A stretch of 64,000 nt of DNA from Cytobacillus sp. S13-E01 (GTDB taxonomy: Bacteria; Bacillota; Bacilli; Bacillales; Bacillaceae_L): positions 310,001 through 374,000 of the forward strand of contig NZ_JARFVC010000001.1 in assembly GCF_029193815.1 (NCBI RefSeq), read 5' to 3'. A program made the translations under genes and the position numbers. Positions 9,299-18,462 of the stretch are shown piece after piece (within the stretch, counting starts at the first letter, position 1; every line of letters starts with the position of its first letter). The notes under the pieces are model-generated. The model was not told where the DNA came from and did not search any database. It was given only the letters and a program-made list of their open reading frames with translations.

Positions 9299-9325
9299 AC
9301 AGGTTGCAGATAATTGCAGACCTGT
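9299..9325 (-). terminator. Possible terminator of the KinB-like gene
   Basis: ACAGGT...ACCTGT stem with inner GCA/TGC pairing; on the minus strand it is followed by CTTTTGATT. The T-run is short. Confidence 0.4.
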
Positions 9326-9347
9326 TTGGATCATCATGTTATTATGT

Positions 9348-10598
9348 TTACTCTTTCATCATCGGTAAACTTATTATTACTTTTGTACCTTTATTAGGTT
9401 TACTCTCGTATTCAATTTTTCCGTTCATTTCTCGGATCAGTCTATTGGTAATCATACTTCCAAGACCTGTACCTCTTGTCTTTGTCGTGTAGTAAGGCAA
9501 ACCAATTGTTTCTAATTGCGTTTGTGTCATACCCTTCCCATTATCTTCAATATCAATCGTAACAGTATTTTTTTCTTCTCCTGGTTTTTTGGTAATTTTC
9601 ACAAACCCACCGTTTTCAATTGCTTCAATACCATTTTTAATTACATTTAGTAGTGCCTGTTTTAAGTGATGTTCATCAGCATAGACATGATGCGCACCAC
9701 TTCCTTTATAAAGGATTGTTACATTACCGTACATACCAAGAGGACGTAGAAGCTCGATAGAATCCTTTAGTACCGTATCGACTTCAACTTTCGTTAATTC
9801 AAAATCTGCAGGTTTATTCAGATTAAGATAATTCGTAATAATCTTATTTGTCCGGTCTAGTTCTTCAAGAATAAGGGGTGAAAACTGTTTGAATTTTTCA
9901 TCCGAAGTATCTTGTTGTAAAAATTGAATAAAGCCTCGTACAGTCGTTATTGGATTACGAATTTCATGAGCGATGGATGCTGCCATCTGACTAATATTCG
10001 TGAGCTTTTCCAAATATACCGTTTCGTTAAATTGTTGGTTTGCAGAAATCAACCGCTCAACCACATACAGTAAAGCAAAGTAAGTAACAAGAAATGCAGA
10101 AAAATATACTATGTAAAAATTATAGTCTAAATTTTCGACAGTATAAAAAAGGATCATTACATAAAAGAAAAAGTAGATTGTAATTAAAAATGTGCCCGTT
10201 ATCATCTTATTTTTAGACTGAAGGTAAAGTCGACGGAAACTAATAGCAATAATGAAGGCAAGTAGTGATACAATTACTCCCACCCATGCAAGATTACCTC
10301 CAATCAGTATCCTAATAGTAATAACTAACAATGTACAAACCAATCCAGCTAGCCCGCCACCATACAAGGTAACGATGATGATCGGGATCATCCGTAAATC
10401 AAAGTTAGTTTCACCTAAGCTTTCAATTGGGTAAAACATGCAAAGAATGGCTGCAAACGCACCAATAAGCCCATAGATCAATTTTTGATTTAATGTTAAT
10501 GGTCTTTTATTGTTAAACGGAAAGAATAAATTAGCATTAAACGCTAGTGAAAAGATAATTGTTACATTAACAATTAGCGGCTTAATAATTGAAAGCAT
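9348..10598 (-). CDS. KinB-like membrane sporulation histidine kinase
   Basis: 416 residues. Five or six membrane segments in residues 1-180 form a 5TM LytS/KinB-type sensor region, with no PAS domain. It is followed by a HisKA dimerisation domain (AASIAHEIRNP, H211) and a HATPase domain (NVIKNGIEA N-box, DNGKGM and GTGLG G-boxes). The domain order and the H-box plus TTVRGFIQFL match B. subtilis KinB, which feeds phosphate to Spo0F in the sporulation phosphorelay. No kapB or response regulator is adjacent, as for orphan Spo0A-pathway kinases. GGAGG lies 7 nt before the ATG. The phosphorelay role is inferred from similarity. Confidence 0.82.
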   Translation of the reverse strand: MLSIIKPLIVNVTIIFSLAFNANLFFPFNNKRPLTLNQKLIYGLIGAFAAILCMFYPIESLGETNFDLRMIPIIIVTLYGGGLAGLVCTLLVITIRILIGGNLAWVGVIVSLLAFIIAISFRRLYLQSKNKMITGTFLITIYFFFYVMILFYTVENLDYNFYIVYFSAFLVTYFALLYVVERLISANQQFNETVYLEKLTNISQMAASIAHEIRNPITTVRGFIQFLQQDTSDEKFKQFSPLILEELDRTNKIITNYLNLNKPADFELTKVEVDTVLKDSIELLRPLGMYGNVTILYKGSGAHHVYADEHHLKQALLNVIKNGIEAIENGGFVKITKKPGEEKNTVTIDIEDNGKGMTQTQLETIGLPYYTTKTRGTGLGSMITNRLIREMNGKIEYESKPNKGTKVIISLPMMKE

Positions 10599-10739
10599 CG
10601 AATTTCCTCCAAAATAAACATTACCGTTATTTTAACATAACAAATTGTGTAGTGTTGTATTTTCATGTTTACTCCTAACTTAGTTAGTAACATGATATAA
10701 TTTTTACGGGTTTAAAATAATGAGGGAGCAACTTTACAA

Positions 10740-11327
10740 ATGAATCGAATACAAAAACAAATTCAATTTATTGCTGAAATTGACAAACTTAAATCTATTT
10801 ACCGTCAAAGCTTTATTATCGATGGATCACGGCATGAAAATGATGCAGAACATACTTGGCACTTTGCAATGATGTCTATAGTGCTACTTGAACACGTTGA
10901 TCATATTGGAATCGATTTGTTACGTACACTTAAAATGGTTTTACTCCATGATATTGTCGAGATAGACGCAGGAGACACCTTTGCATATGATGTGAAAGGC
11001 TATGAGGATAAAGAAGATCGTGAACAGGCAGCAGCTAAGAGAATATTTGGACTCCTTCCTATAGACCAAGGAGCAGAATTCTATGATCTTTGGGTTGAGT
11101 TTGAATTACAACTCACAAACGAAGCTAAATATGCAGCAGCGATAGATCGTTTGCAACCGCTTATTCAAAATTATTATACTAAGGGCGCTTCCTGGAAAAA
11201 ACATAGTATCACGAAAGAGATGGTCCTTAAACGGAATAGAAAAATTAAAGAAAGCTCAGAAACCTTATGGAATTTTGTTGTAGAATTGGTTGAAGATTCT
11301 GTTATAAAAGGCTATCTTCTACCTTGA
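10740..11327 (+). CDS. HD-domain 5'-deoxynucleotidase-like protein (YfbR/HDDC2 type)
   Basis: 195 residues. Motifs fit the YfbR/HDDC2 branch of the HD superfamily: R-H-E-N-D-A-E-H-T-W-H near 33-43, LLHDIVEIDAGDTFAYD (HD about residue 69-70) and a later AIDRLQPLIQ. Members dephosphorylate deoxyribonucleoside 5'-monophosphates. It is a single gene between a divergent kinase gene and a convergent lectin-like gene. GGGAG precedes the ATG at a slightly long spacing of 11 nt. Substrate preference is not readable from sequence. Confidence 0.8.
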   Translation: MNRIQKQIQFIAEIDKLKSIYRQSFIIDGSRHENDAEHTWHFAMMSIVLLEHVDHIGIDLLRTLKMVLLHDIVEIDAGDTFAYDVKGYEDKEDREQAAAKRIFGLLPIDQGAEFYDLWVEFELQLTNEAKYAAAIDRLQPLIQNYYTKGASWKKHSITKEMVLKRNRKIKESSETLWNFVVELVEDSVIKGYLLP

Positions 11328-11353
11328 ATAGTAATTTCAATTCCAATGTGAAA

Positions 11354-11386
11354 GAAGGTGGCAACAATACGCTGCCACCTTCTTTT
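11354..11386. terminator. Bidirectional terminator
   Basis: Perfect 10-bp stem GAAGGTGGCA / TGCCACCTTC (11354-11363 with 11373-11382), TTTT on the plus strand and a matching A-rich flank. Lies between convergent genes. Confidence 0.88.
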
Positions 11387-11389
11387 CGA

Positions 11390-12643
11390 TTATCCCATCC
11401 ATTTATGAAGCAACTGTTCATCAGAACCCTTAACAAAAATATCCACACGCCTTCCTTCCAAAGAAACAGCAGCTGGTTCAGATGTAAGAGTTCCACCGAG
11501 GTCTTGCCATTCATTCCACTTATTACCATCCCACATGATATAATACAAATGATTATCAAGTCCTTTTGAAAATACATCGAGATGAAATCGTCCCCCTGAA
11601 GCAACAGTCGGACTAGAGGTCAACTTGCCCCCTAAGTCAACCCAATCATGCCACTTCTCTCCATCCCATTTCTTTTGTAGGAGAGAGCGATTTTTACCAC
11701 GAGCAAACACGTCAACTCGATTTTGCTCAATTGAAATGGCGGCAGGTGCTGAAGTTAGTTCCCCTCCAAGATCATGCCACTCACCCCAACTAGTACCATC
11801 CCAAGATTTTTGATAAAGTCTTTTTTTAGCACCCCTTATAAATACATCCAACTGATTCTCGCCCCTTGATGCAACAGCAGGTGAGGAAGTGAGCATACCA
11901 CCTAGGTCTTCCCACTCGCTAAAGCTTTCCCCATTCCAAAACTTGTGAATCAATTGTTGATTTTCACCTCTAGCAAACACATCAATTCTGTTTTCCCCCC
12001 ATGACAATGCTGCAGGTGATGAGGTTAATTTCCCACCAAGATTATTCCATTCTCCCCATTGGGAGCCATCCCATCGACTATGGTATAGTTTTCTGTTTCT
12101 TCCTCTTGCGAAAACATCTTTTCGATTTTTCCCCCAGAAGGCTACTGAAGGTCCTGATGTCAGTCTTCCACCTAAATCCTCCCACTCACTCCATTTGCTT
12201 TCCTTGCTTTCTGGCTTGTAATCACTATTTGTAAGTGTTAATTTGATGATTTCTTTTAGTACCCTTTCTATTGTACGATTTGGTATTTTATAAGATTGCA
12301 AGGTAACAAATATCGGATGAAACTGTTTTAGTAATCCTTGGAATAAATGGTTAACTTGTTGATCAAGTGAACCATTAGATTGATTTCTAGCTGTAAATGT
12401 AAATTGAACAGTCTGCAAAAATAGGTACCGTGAAAGTTTATCGTCGACCTTATATTCCTCTAAATCTTTATATAACGGCTTAACATCCTCCTTTATCACT
12501 TTCCATACATGTTGAAGCTGCTCTTTTTGTTTTTTAACATAGTCTGCTGAGTAGATGTTATTTGGAAAATAACTATTATAATAAGGTGTAAGTCGCTGAT
12601 TTTGAGGATATGGTTGATACTTAGTTTGCTGTTTATACATCAT
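11390..12643 (-). CDS. Six-repeat beta-propeller lectin-like protein (PLL / DUF346 type)
   Basis: 417 residues. Residues 1-150 are a Tyr/Pro/Gln-rich leader followed by a helical region. Residues 152-417 are six consecutive repeats of about 45 residues with the pattern EW-x-DLGG-x-LTS-x-PA, then DVFARG, then L-x-x-K-x-WDG. These resemble the DUF346/PLL sugar-binding propellers, known from Photorhabdus fucose lectins with seven blades. No signal peptide or membrane anchor is visible. AAGGAGG lies 7 nt before ATGATG. Ligand and location are unknown; a coat or surface role is only a guess. Confidence 0.72.
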   Translation of the reverse strand: MMYKQQTKYQPYPQNQRLTPYYNSYFPNNIYSADYVKKQKEQLQHVWKVIKEDVKPLYKDLEEYKVDDKLSRYLFLQTVQFTFTARNQSNGSLDQQVNHLFQGLLKQFHPIFVTLQSYKIPNRTIERVLKEIIKLTLTNSDYKPESKESKWSEWEDLGGRLTSGPSVAFWGKNRKDVFARGRNRKLYHSRWDGSQWGEWNNLGGKLTSSPAALSWGENRIDVFARGENQQLIHKFWNGESFSEWEDLGGMLTSSPAVASRGENQLDVFIRGAKKRLYQKSWDGTSWGEWHDLGGELTSAPAAISIEQNRVDVFARGKNRSLLQKKWDGEKWHDWVDLGGKLTSSPTVASGGRFHLDVFSKGLDNHLYYIMWDGNKWNEWQDLGGTLTSEPAAVSLEGRRVDIFVKGSDEQLLHKWMG

Positions 12644-12822
12644 CCCTTAACCTCCTTTTTAATTACTTATCATTCTATCTTATGACGACATTTAAAGAGT
12701 TAATCCATCCAAGTTTAAAATCCATTCTTCTTTAAGATGGATGTCATGATTAAACATAGCGTTTAGAATCGCTAATGTTTACAATATAGAAAAAAGGCTT
12801 CTAATCTGGTTGGAGGGAGAAC

Positions 12823-13218
12823 ATGAAAAAAGGATTATTGCATCATATTGAACTTTATGTTTCGAGTTTAGAAAAAACGAAAAGATTTTGGGGATGGCTG
12901 TTAATTGAGTTAGGATACGAGGTTTATCAAGATTGGGAAAAGGGAATTAGCTGGAGACTAGACAATACTTATTTGGTGTTTGTTCAAGTTGACGAGAAAT
13001 TTAATAATATCCCCTATCATAGATGTAGAGTTGGCCTGAACCATCTTGCCTTCCATGTAGAATCTAAGCAGCATGTAAATGAACTAACTAAACTACTTAA
13101 GGAAAATGGCACACATATCTTATATGAAAATAAACACCCGTTTGCAGGAGGCCCTGACCACTACGCTGTCTATTTTGAGGACCCTGATAGAATAAAGGTT
13201 GAACTAGTAGCACCATAA
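12823..13218 (+). CDS. VOC (glyoxalase/bleomycin-resistance fold) family protein
   Basis: 131 residues, one glyoxalase-like unit with both beta-alpha-beta-beta-beta halves. H7-H8 in LLHHIELYVSSL, GLNHLAFHV mid-protein and DHYAVYFEDPDRIKVELV at the end contribute the usual His/Glu metal ligands. VOC proteins dimerise and bind a divalent metal; substrates range from methylglyoxal adducts to antibiotics, so the reaction cannot be assigned. GGAGGG precedes the ATG. Single gene without an obvious partner. Confidence 0.82.
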   Translation: MKKGLLHHIELYVSSLEKTKRFWGWLLIELGYEVYQDWEKGISWRLDNTYLVFVQVDEKFNNIPYHRCRVGLNHLAFHVESKQHVNELTKLLKENGTHILYENKHPFAGGPDHYAVYFEDPDRIKVELVAP

Positions 13219-13344
13219 TATTCATTTTATTGAATCTAAACGAGTTATTTTACCATATTCTGATATATCTAAATTTTTAGAAAAATACTTTACTTTTTTG
13301 CCGTTTCGGTTAATAATAGTAAAAACGATAGGAGAGTGATCAAG

Positions 13345-13584
13345 ATGAACCATTACAAAAAAGACCAAAAAAACGAACTCGTTATTATTTCAACACCAAA
13401 CAGCGAAAAGACATTAATTGAAAGGGAAGCTGAAATGGTTATTGATCATTCACTGCTCTCCTTTAAAAAGACACAATTAATGGATCAAATCGATAATACC
13501 CTCACTAACGGGGACGAAGTATTATTTATGGAACTGTCAAAACAATATATTACTTTATTATCTCAGTACAGTTACTTAAATTAA
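13345..13584 (+). CDS. IDEAL-domain small protein 1
   Basis: 79 residues. The C-terminal half has the IDEAL-type pattern: a helix ending KKTQLMDQIDNTLTNGDEVLF followed by FMELSKQYITL. IDEAL domains are short helical modules found mostly in Bacillales. A GTG at 13336 is in frame but sits one base from the AGGAG; the ATG at 13345 is 10 nt from it and is the likely start. Tandem with a second IDEAL gene 16 nt downstream, so probably one operon. Function unknown. Confidence 0.72.
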   Translation: MNHYKKDQKNELVIISTPNSEKTLIEREAEMVIDHSLLSFKKTQLMDQIDNTLTNGDEVLFMELSKQYITLLSQYSYLN

Positions 13585-13600
13585 ACTGGAGGGGCATTTA

Positions 13601-13852
13601 ATGAAGAAGACATATAAGAAAAAGTACACGTTAGTTAAAAATCGCAGTAAAAAATATATCAGTTATAATCTATCTCAGGAAGAAAAGTTTGCAATTGAAT
13701 TATGTGCACAACTGCTTTTAGATGAGCTAAGTTATCGTTTTAACGTAAAGAGATTACAGGAATCAATAGACCTTGCCACCGATGCCAAGGATGAACAGCG
13801 TTTTAATGAATTATCAAGAAAATATAATGATCTCATACAAATTAATACGTAA
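13601..13852 (+). CDS. IDEAL-domain small protein 2
   Basis: 83 residues, very basic in the first 20 residues, then an IDEAL-type helix pair (LLLDELSYRFNVKRLQESID, followed by DEQRFNELSRKYNDL). The distribution of L, I, D and F residues matches its neighbour, so the pair probably arose by duplication. GGAGGGG lies 8 nt upstream of the ATG. The stop codon is only 4 nt from the start of a family A repeat. Function unknown. Confidence 0.7.
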   Translation: MKKTYKKKYTLVKNRSKKYISYNLSQEEKFAIELCAQLLLDELSYRFNVKRLQESIDLATDAKDEQRFNELSRKYNDLIQINT

Positions 13853-13856
13853 ACAA

Positions 13857-14019
13857 GAAAAGCGCAAGGCGCGCCCGCCTTTCGGCGACAAGCATAAGAC
13901 GAGCACTGACTGAAGGTGTTTTTTGCCTTCGGGAAGGGATTGGCTTATGACCTCGAGCCGATGGCGCCCGGAGCTAGACACTAAAACTAGGTACAAACTT
14001 TTATACTTTCTTATCTTTG
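13857..14019 (+). repeat. Family A structured repeat, copy 2 (short form, tail 2)
   Basis: GAAAAGCGCAAGGCG start, CATAAGAC ... GGCTTATG outer pairing, GAAGG / CCTTC inner stem, GATGGCGCCCGGAGCTAGAC, then tail 2 (ACTAAAACTAGGTACAAA ... TTTCTTATCTTTG). Immediately followed by copy 3. Confidence 0.85.
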
Positions 14020-14022
14020 AAC

Positions 14023-14238
14023 AAAAGCGCAAGGCACGCCCGCCTATCGGCGCATCGATAAAACCCGCCACGTCCTGTTTACGAACATCGACATCAGCAC
14101 ATCCTGTGCAAGCCAAGCATAAGCCAATCCGTCTAAGAAGGTTGTTTTTTGACCTTTTTAGACGGATTGGCTTTTGCCATTGAGCCGGGGTGGGGCACGG
14201 AGCTAGACACCAAAACTAGGTAAAAGTTTTACGCTTTT
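14023..14238 (+). repeat. Family A structured repeat, copy 3 (long form with insert)
   Basis: Same head as copy 2, but an insert of about 65 bp (14051-14115, with ACCCGCCACGTCCTG and GCACATCCTGTGCAAG) precedes the central hairpin. The hairpin is the longest seen: 14121-14141 pairs with 14153-14173 with one G-T position. Copies 2 and 3 together fill the 13853-14320 gap; no gene is supported there. Confidence 0.85.
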
Positions 14239-14320
14239 AAAAAGGGGCAACAGAAAAATTCTGATACTACAAATAACTTGGTTCCACCTAGAGATGAAAC
14301 CAAGCAAGGGGTTTAACGGG

Positions 14321-15280
14321 TTATTCGTATAAGTGACAGGCAACAAAATGCTGCTTTTGGACTTCTTGTAATTTTGGTTTTATCGTTTTACATTCAGGTT
14401 TTACTGAGGGACATCTAGTAGAGAAGACACAGCCCTGTGGAGGATTTACCGGACTTGGGACTTCGCCTGTTAGTTTTGTCCTCTCTAAGATTTGATCCTC
14501 CTCTTCAAGGATGGCAACTGGAATAGCTTTGATTAATTCATTTGTATATGGATGCATTGGATTGTGATAGAGGTTTTCACTTGTTGTGATCTCTACTAGA
14601 TTTCCTAGATACATAACACCAATCCGATCACTGATGTATTTCACCATAGATAAATCATGGGATATAAATAGGTATGTTAATTTTTTCTCTTTTTGTAAAT
14701 CAATTAGCAAATTGACAATTTGGGCTTGGACAGACACATCAAGCGCTGAAATAGGTTCATCTGCAATGATAAAGTCAGGTTCTACAGCGAGTGCTCGTGC
14801 AATCCCAATTCTTTGTCTCTGCCCACCACTAAATTCATGCGCATAACGGTTCGCATGTTCCCGACTAAGTCCCACTGTTTCGAGAAGTTCGTAAACCTTT
14901 TTCATACGCTCTTTTCCTTTATAAAGTCCGTGAATTACCATTCCTTCTGAGATGATATCACCGACAGTCATCCTTGGATTCAGCGAGGAATATGGGTCCT
15001 GGAAAATCATTTGCATTTTTCGATTTATTTCTTTAACTTCTTTGCGTTTCAATTTGTGGACGTCTTTTCCTTGGAACAAAATGTTTCCCTCTGTTGTTTC
15101 ATATAATCGAATAATAGTTCTTCCTGTTGTTGATTTACCGCAACCAGATTCACCTACTAAACCAAGTGTTTCCCCTTCAAAAATTTCAAAGGAGATGTCG
15201 TCTACCGCTTTTAATGTATTCCCATTCTCTATCTGAAAATGCTTCCTTACGTTTTTCACTTCTAAAACTTTTTTTCTCAC
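14321..15280 (-). CDS. oppF: Oligopeptide/dipeptide ABC transporter ATPase (OppF/DppF type)
   Basis: 319 residues. Walker A GESGCGKST, Q-loop MIFQDPYSSLNP, signature FSGGQRQRIGIARAL and Walker B FIIADEPISALDVS are intact. The C-terminal oligopeptide-transporter extension carries the conserved cysteines (GCVFSTRCP, ECK, ACHLYE). It pairs with the OppD-type ATPase upstream to drive peptide import. Start is GTG at 15280 with AAGGAGG 9 nt before it. Last gene of a five-gene operon. Opp versus Dpp (or nickel) specificity cannot be settled from the ATPase. Confidence 0.88.
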   Translation of the reverse strand: MRKKVLEVKNVRKHFQIENGNTLKAVDDISFEIFEGETLGLVGESGCGKSTTGRTIIRLYETTEGNILFQGKDVHKLKRKEVKEINRKMQMIFQDPYSSLNPRMTVGDIISEGMVIHGLYKGKERMKKVYELLETVGLSREHANRYAHEFSGGQRQRIGIARALAVEPDFIIADEPISALDVSVQAQIVNLLIDLQKEKKLTYLFISHDLSMVKYISDRIGVMYLGNLVEITTSENLYHNPMHPYTNELIKAIPVAILEEEDQILERTKLTGEVPSPVNPPQGCVFSTRCPSVKPECKTIKPKLQEVQKQHFVACHLYE

Positions 15281-15310
15281 TACATGTTACCTCCTTAAAA
15301 GTAGACCAAC

Positions 15311-16333
15311 TTATGCATTCGAAGCATCATGAAGCTTCATGGTAGAATTTAGTTTTGGTGCTCTTGCGTCCATCAACCAGCATTTGGCTTCATGCGTTTT
15401 AGATATAGTGGTTATCGTCGGATCGAATTCATCACATACCTCCATTGCGTACGGACAGCGTGCAGCAAATGCACAACCATTAATCAGAGTGGACAAATCT
15501 GGAGGTGTACCATCAATTGAAAGTAAGCGCTGTGTTTGGTCTTGATCTAGCTTTGGAACAGATTGTAGCAATCCATGTGTATAAGGGTGCTTAGCATTCG
15601 TGAATACGTCTCTTTTCGAACCGTTTTCAACAATTTTACCCGCATACATGACACTTACACGGTCAGAGAACCTTGCAACAACACCAAGGTCGTGAGTAAT
15701 TAGAATGATTGCCATTCCCATTTTTTCTTGTATTTCTTTTAGTAAATCCAAAATTTCTGCTTGAATTGTAACATCTAAAGCTGTCGTCGGTTCGTCTGCT
15801 ATTAATAAATCCGGCTCACAAATGATCGCCATAGCAATTACAATTCGTTGTCTCATTCCTCCACTTAGCTGATGTGGGTACTTGTTACAGCAATGAACAG
15901 CATTCGGAATACGAACCAGTTCAACTAATTCAACTGCCTGCTTTCTAGCCTCTTTCATCGATATTCCTTTGTGGATGACGAGCACTTCAGCAATTTGATC
16001 ACCCACTTTCATGGTCGGGTTTAAAGATGTCATTGGATCTTGAAAGATCATGCTAATTTTTGATCCCCTTAGTTTGGCTAGATCCTTTTTATTCATCGTT
16101 GTTATTTCTTTTCCATTAAATAAAATGGAGCCTCCTTTTATTGAATTCCCCTTATTAGGGAGAAGCTTCATTAAACTTTTAGCAGTAACGGACTTGCCTG
16201 ACCCAGATTCACCAACGATTGCTAACACTTCTCCTTTGTTTATATGGAATGTAACTCCTCTTACTGCATGAACAGATCTATCTTTTGTTTTAAAATGAAC
16301 ATGTAAATCCTTCACTTCTAGTAGGTGGTTCAT
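15311..16333 (-). CDS. oppD: Oligopeptide/dipeptide ABC transporter ATPase (OppD/DppD type)
   Basis: 340 residues. Walker A GESGSGKS, Q-loop MIFQDPMTSLNP, signature LSGGMRQRIVIAMAI and Walker B LLIADEPTTALDV are present, with the family C-terminal cysteine cluster (GCAFAARCP, EVCD, AKCWL). Forms a heterodimer with the OppF-type subunit. Its start lies 15 nt downstream of the oppC stop and it is followed by oppF after 30 nt, all on the minus strand. Confidence 0.88.
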   Translation of the reverse strand: MNHLLEVKDLHVHFKTKDRSVHAVRGVTFHINKGEVLAIVGESGSGKSVTAKSLMKLLPNKGNSIKGGSILFNGKEITTMNKKDLAKLRGSKISMIFQDPMTSLNPTMKVGDQIAEVLVIHKGISMKEARKQAVELVELVRIPNAVHCCNKYPHQLSGGMRQRIVIAMAIICEPDLLIADEPTTALDVTIQAEILDLLKEIQEKMGMAIILITHDLGVVARFSDRVSVMYAGKIVENGSKRDVFTNAKHPYTHGLLQSVPKLDQDQTQRLLSIDGTPPDLSTLINGCAFAARCPYAMEVCDEFDPTITTISKTHEAKCWLMDARAPKLNSTMKLHDASNA

Positions 16334-16348
16334 TTTTATCCCCCTTTA

Positions 16349-17269
16349 CTATTTTCTTAGCTTTGGATCAAGGGCATCACGCAGCCCATCACCAAGTACG
16401 TTGAAAGCGAACATCGTTAGTGAAATAAATAAAGCAGGAAAAAATAATCTCCAAATTTCCCCTGTGAGTAATGTAACCAACCCTTCTGCTGTCATCGTAC
16501 CCCAGCTTGCCAAAGGTACGGGAACCCCTAACCCCAGAAAGCTTAATGTAGCTTCAGCAAAAATTGCTCCCGGTACTGACAAGGTGATACTGACAATAAT
16601 TGGACCCATAGAATTTGGAATAAGATGCTTAAACAGAATTCGAAAGAAGCTAGCACCTAATACTCTAGAAGCCAAGACAAACTCTGACTCTTTCAACCGT
16701 AAAATTTCACCACGAACGAGTCGAGCCATTCCAATCCAGCCAGTGGCTGCCATGGCGATAATGATTGTTATCAATCCTGGTTTTAACACAACCATTAATA
16801 GAATTGTGATCAGTAGATGCGGTAGTCCGTATAAAACGTCTACAATTCTCATCATGACTTCATCTGTTTTTCCGCCTTTATATGCAGAAATTCCTCCCCA
16901 AATGACACCTATTATGAGGTCAATTAACACAGCTGTAATCCCAATAAAGAGGGAGATTCTGGCACCAACCCATGTTCTCGCAAAAATATCTCGTCCTAAA
17001 TCGTCCGTTCCAAACCAATGGTCTATTGAAGGAGCAAGGTTAGAGTCAAGCAAGGCCTGATCAGAATACGAATAAGGAACAAGGAAAGGACCAACAATGG
17101 CCATCGTTATTAATAAGATAATTAAAACTAAGCCTGTCATTGCAAGTCTATTTTCTTTTAAGCGGATAAAAGCATCTTTCCAGAAGGAAATACTAGGTTT
17201 GGTATGGACGACTTTATCCACTACTACTCTGTCTTTATACCGAAATAGCTTATCTGGTACAGTTTGCAC
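16349..17269 (-). CDS. oppC: Oligopeptide ABC transporter permease (OppC/DppC type)
   Basis: 306 residues. A cytoplasmic N-terminus of about 45 residues is followed by six membrane segments and the EAA loop region (ASRVLGASFFRILFKHLIPN). FGTDDLGRDIFAR near 90-102 is the OppC/DppC hallmark. Start is GTG at 17269 with AGGAG 7 nt before it, 2 nt after the oppB stop. Inner-membrane channel subunit working with oppB. Confidence 0.88.
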   Translation of the reverse strand: MQTVPDKLFRYKDRVVVDKVVHTKPSISFWKDAFIRLKENRLAMTGLVLIILLITMAIVGPFLVPYSYSDQALLDSNLAPSIDHWFGTDDLGRDIFARTWVGARISLFIGITAVLIDLIIGVIWGGISAYKGGKTDEVMMRIVDVLYGLPHLLITILLMVVLKPGLITIIIAMAATGWIGMARLVRGEILRLKESEFVLASRVLGASFFRILFKHLIPNSMGPIIVSITLSVPGAIFAEATLSFLGLGVPVPLASWGTMTAEGLVTLLTGEIWRLFFPALFISLTMFAFNVLGDGLRDALDPKLRK

Positions 17270-17271
17270 GG

Positions 17272-18201
17272 CTAACTCCTGCCTTTCATTAATCGAATTC
17301 GTGGATCGATTACACCATAAGCGATATCTACTAGAATGATAAAAAATACTAAAATTGCACTGTAAAATACAGCTGTTCCTAAAATAAGTGGATAATCACG
17401 GTCTACTATTCCCTCTACAAAATATTTTCCCAATCCAGGAATACCGAAGATTTTTTCAATTACAAAGCTTCCCGTTAAAATAGTTGCTGTAATGGGACCA
17501 AGAATGGTGACAACTGGTATTAACGCATTGCGTAAAACGTGCCGGAAAAGAAATCGTGGACCGGTTACACCTTTTGCAATTGCGGTTTGAATATAGTCCA
17601 TTGATAGTACTTCTAATAAACTTGAACGTGTCAGACGTGCAATATAGGCCATTGGTGCCATTGCTAATGCAATACTAGGCAAAACTGTATGACTCCACGT
17701 CCCCCAAGTTGCGACGGGAAACCATTGTAATTTAACAGCAAAATAGTTAATTAAGATCGTTGCAAATATAAAGCTTGGGACAGAAAGTCCTATGATTGCA
17801 ATTATCATTGAAAAGTAATCAAGTCCACTATTATGTTTGAAGGCTGATATTATTCCTAGCAAAATACCGAAAAAGGTTGCAAATATAATGGCTTGTAAAC
17901 CAAGAATAGCGGACACAGGAAACCCAGAGGTAATTAATTCATTTACCGATTGATTTTCCCATTTTATAGATGGACCAAAATCAAATAGCAATGCTCCTTT
18001 TAAATATTTCCAATATTGAACCAGAATTGGATCGTTTAGTCCGTAATAGTTCCTTAAATTATCAAGAACTTGTTCAGGTATCCTTGCCTCACTTGTGAAA
18101 GGATCACCTGGTATAGCATTCATTAGAAAAAAAGTCAAAGTAATAATTGCGAACAAGGTAATTATGACTCCAAGTAGTCTTTGAAAAAGAAACTGTCTCA
18201 T
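17272..18201 (-). CDS. oppB: Oligopeptide ABC transporter permease (OppB/DppB type)
   Basis: 309 residues from the ATG at 18201. MRQFLFQRLLGV start, IPGDPF, and six membrane segments typical of OppB/DppB. The EAA-like loop is TAIAKGVTGPRFLFRHVLRNAL. An ATG 18 nt upstream overlaps the AGGAGG ribosome site, so the later ATG was chosen. Separated from the binding-protein gene by a 261-nt gap with a strong hairpin. Confidence 0.88.
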   Translation of the reverse strand: MRQFLFQRLLGVIITLFAIITLTFFLMNAIPGDPFTSEARIPEQVLDNLRNYYGLNDPILVQYWKYLKGALLFDFGPSIKWENQSVNELITSGFPVSAILGLQAIIFATFFGILLGIISAFKHNSGLDYFSMIIAIIGLSVPSFIFATILINYFAVKLQWFPVATWGTWSHTVLPSIALAMAPMAYIARLTRSSLLEVLSMDYIQTAIAKGVTGPRFLFRHVLRNALIPVVTILGPITATILTGSFVIEKIFGIPGLGKYFVEGIVDRDYPLILGTAVFYSAILVFFIILVDIAYGVIDPRIRLMKGRS

Positions 18202-18348
18202 AATATATATCCTCCTCATCAGAATGTTTGTGTAATTTAGGGAAGATAAGATAGCTATCTACTAACTGTCAAACCTTTTGATGTATATAAGAATAGTGCT
18301 TTGATATGTAGCTAAATAGAAATTGTTGATAGTCAATAAATTGAACGA

Positions 18349-18375
18349 AAGAAGTGTGTTGATTACACACTTCTT
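18349..18375 (-). terminator. Intra-operon hairpin between oppA and oppB
   Basis: 11-bp stem AAGAAGTGTGT / ACACACTTCTT with a 5-nt loop (18360-18364). On the minus strand it is followed by TCGTTCAATTTATTG, a weak T-tract. Such a hairpin downstream of the binding-protein gene would give more of that protein than of the membrane subunits. Confidence 0.6.
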
Positions 18376-18462
18376 CAGTCAGTTTACTAATTTTTTAATC
18401 TACTTTTCTATTCATAGTAAGTAGTAGAACAGGAGACAAATAAATCCCTTTTTAATGCCAAA

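Noticed and set aside
13814-14183. Two overlapping reading frames in the repeat pair
   Set aside because: They consist of family A repeat sequence on both strands, with no ribosome site and no protein-like composition.
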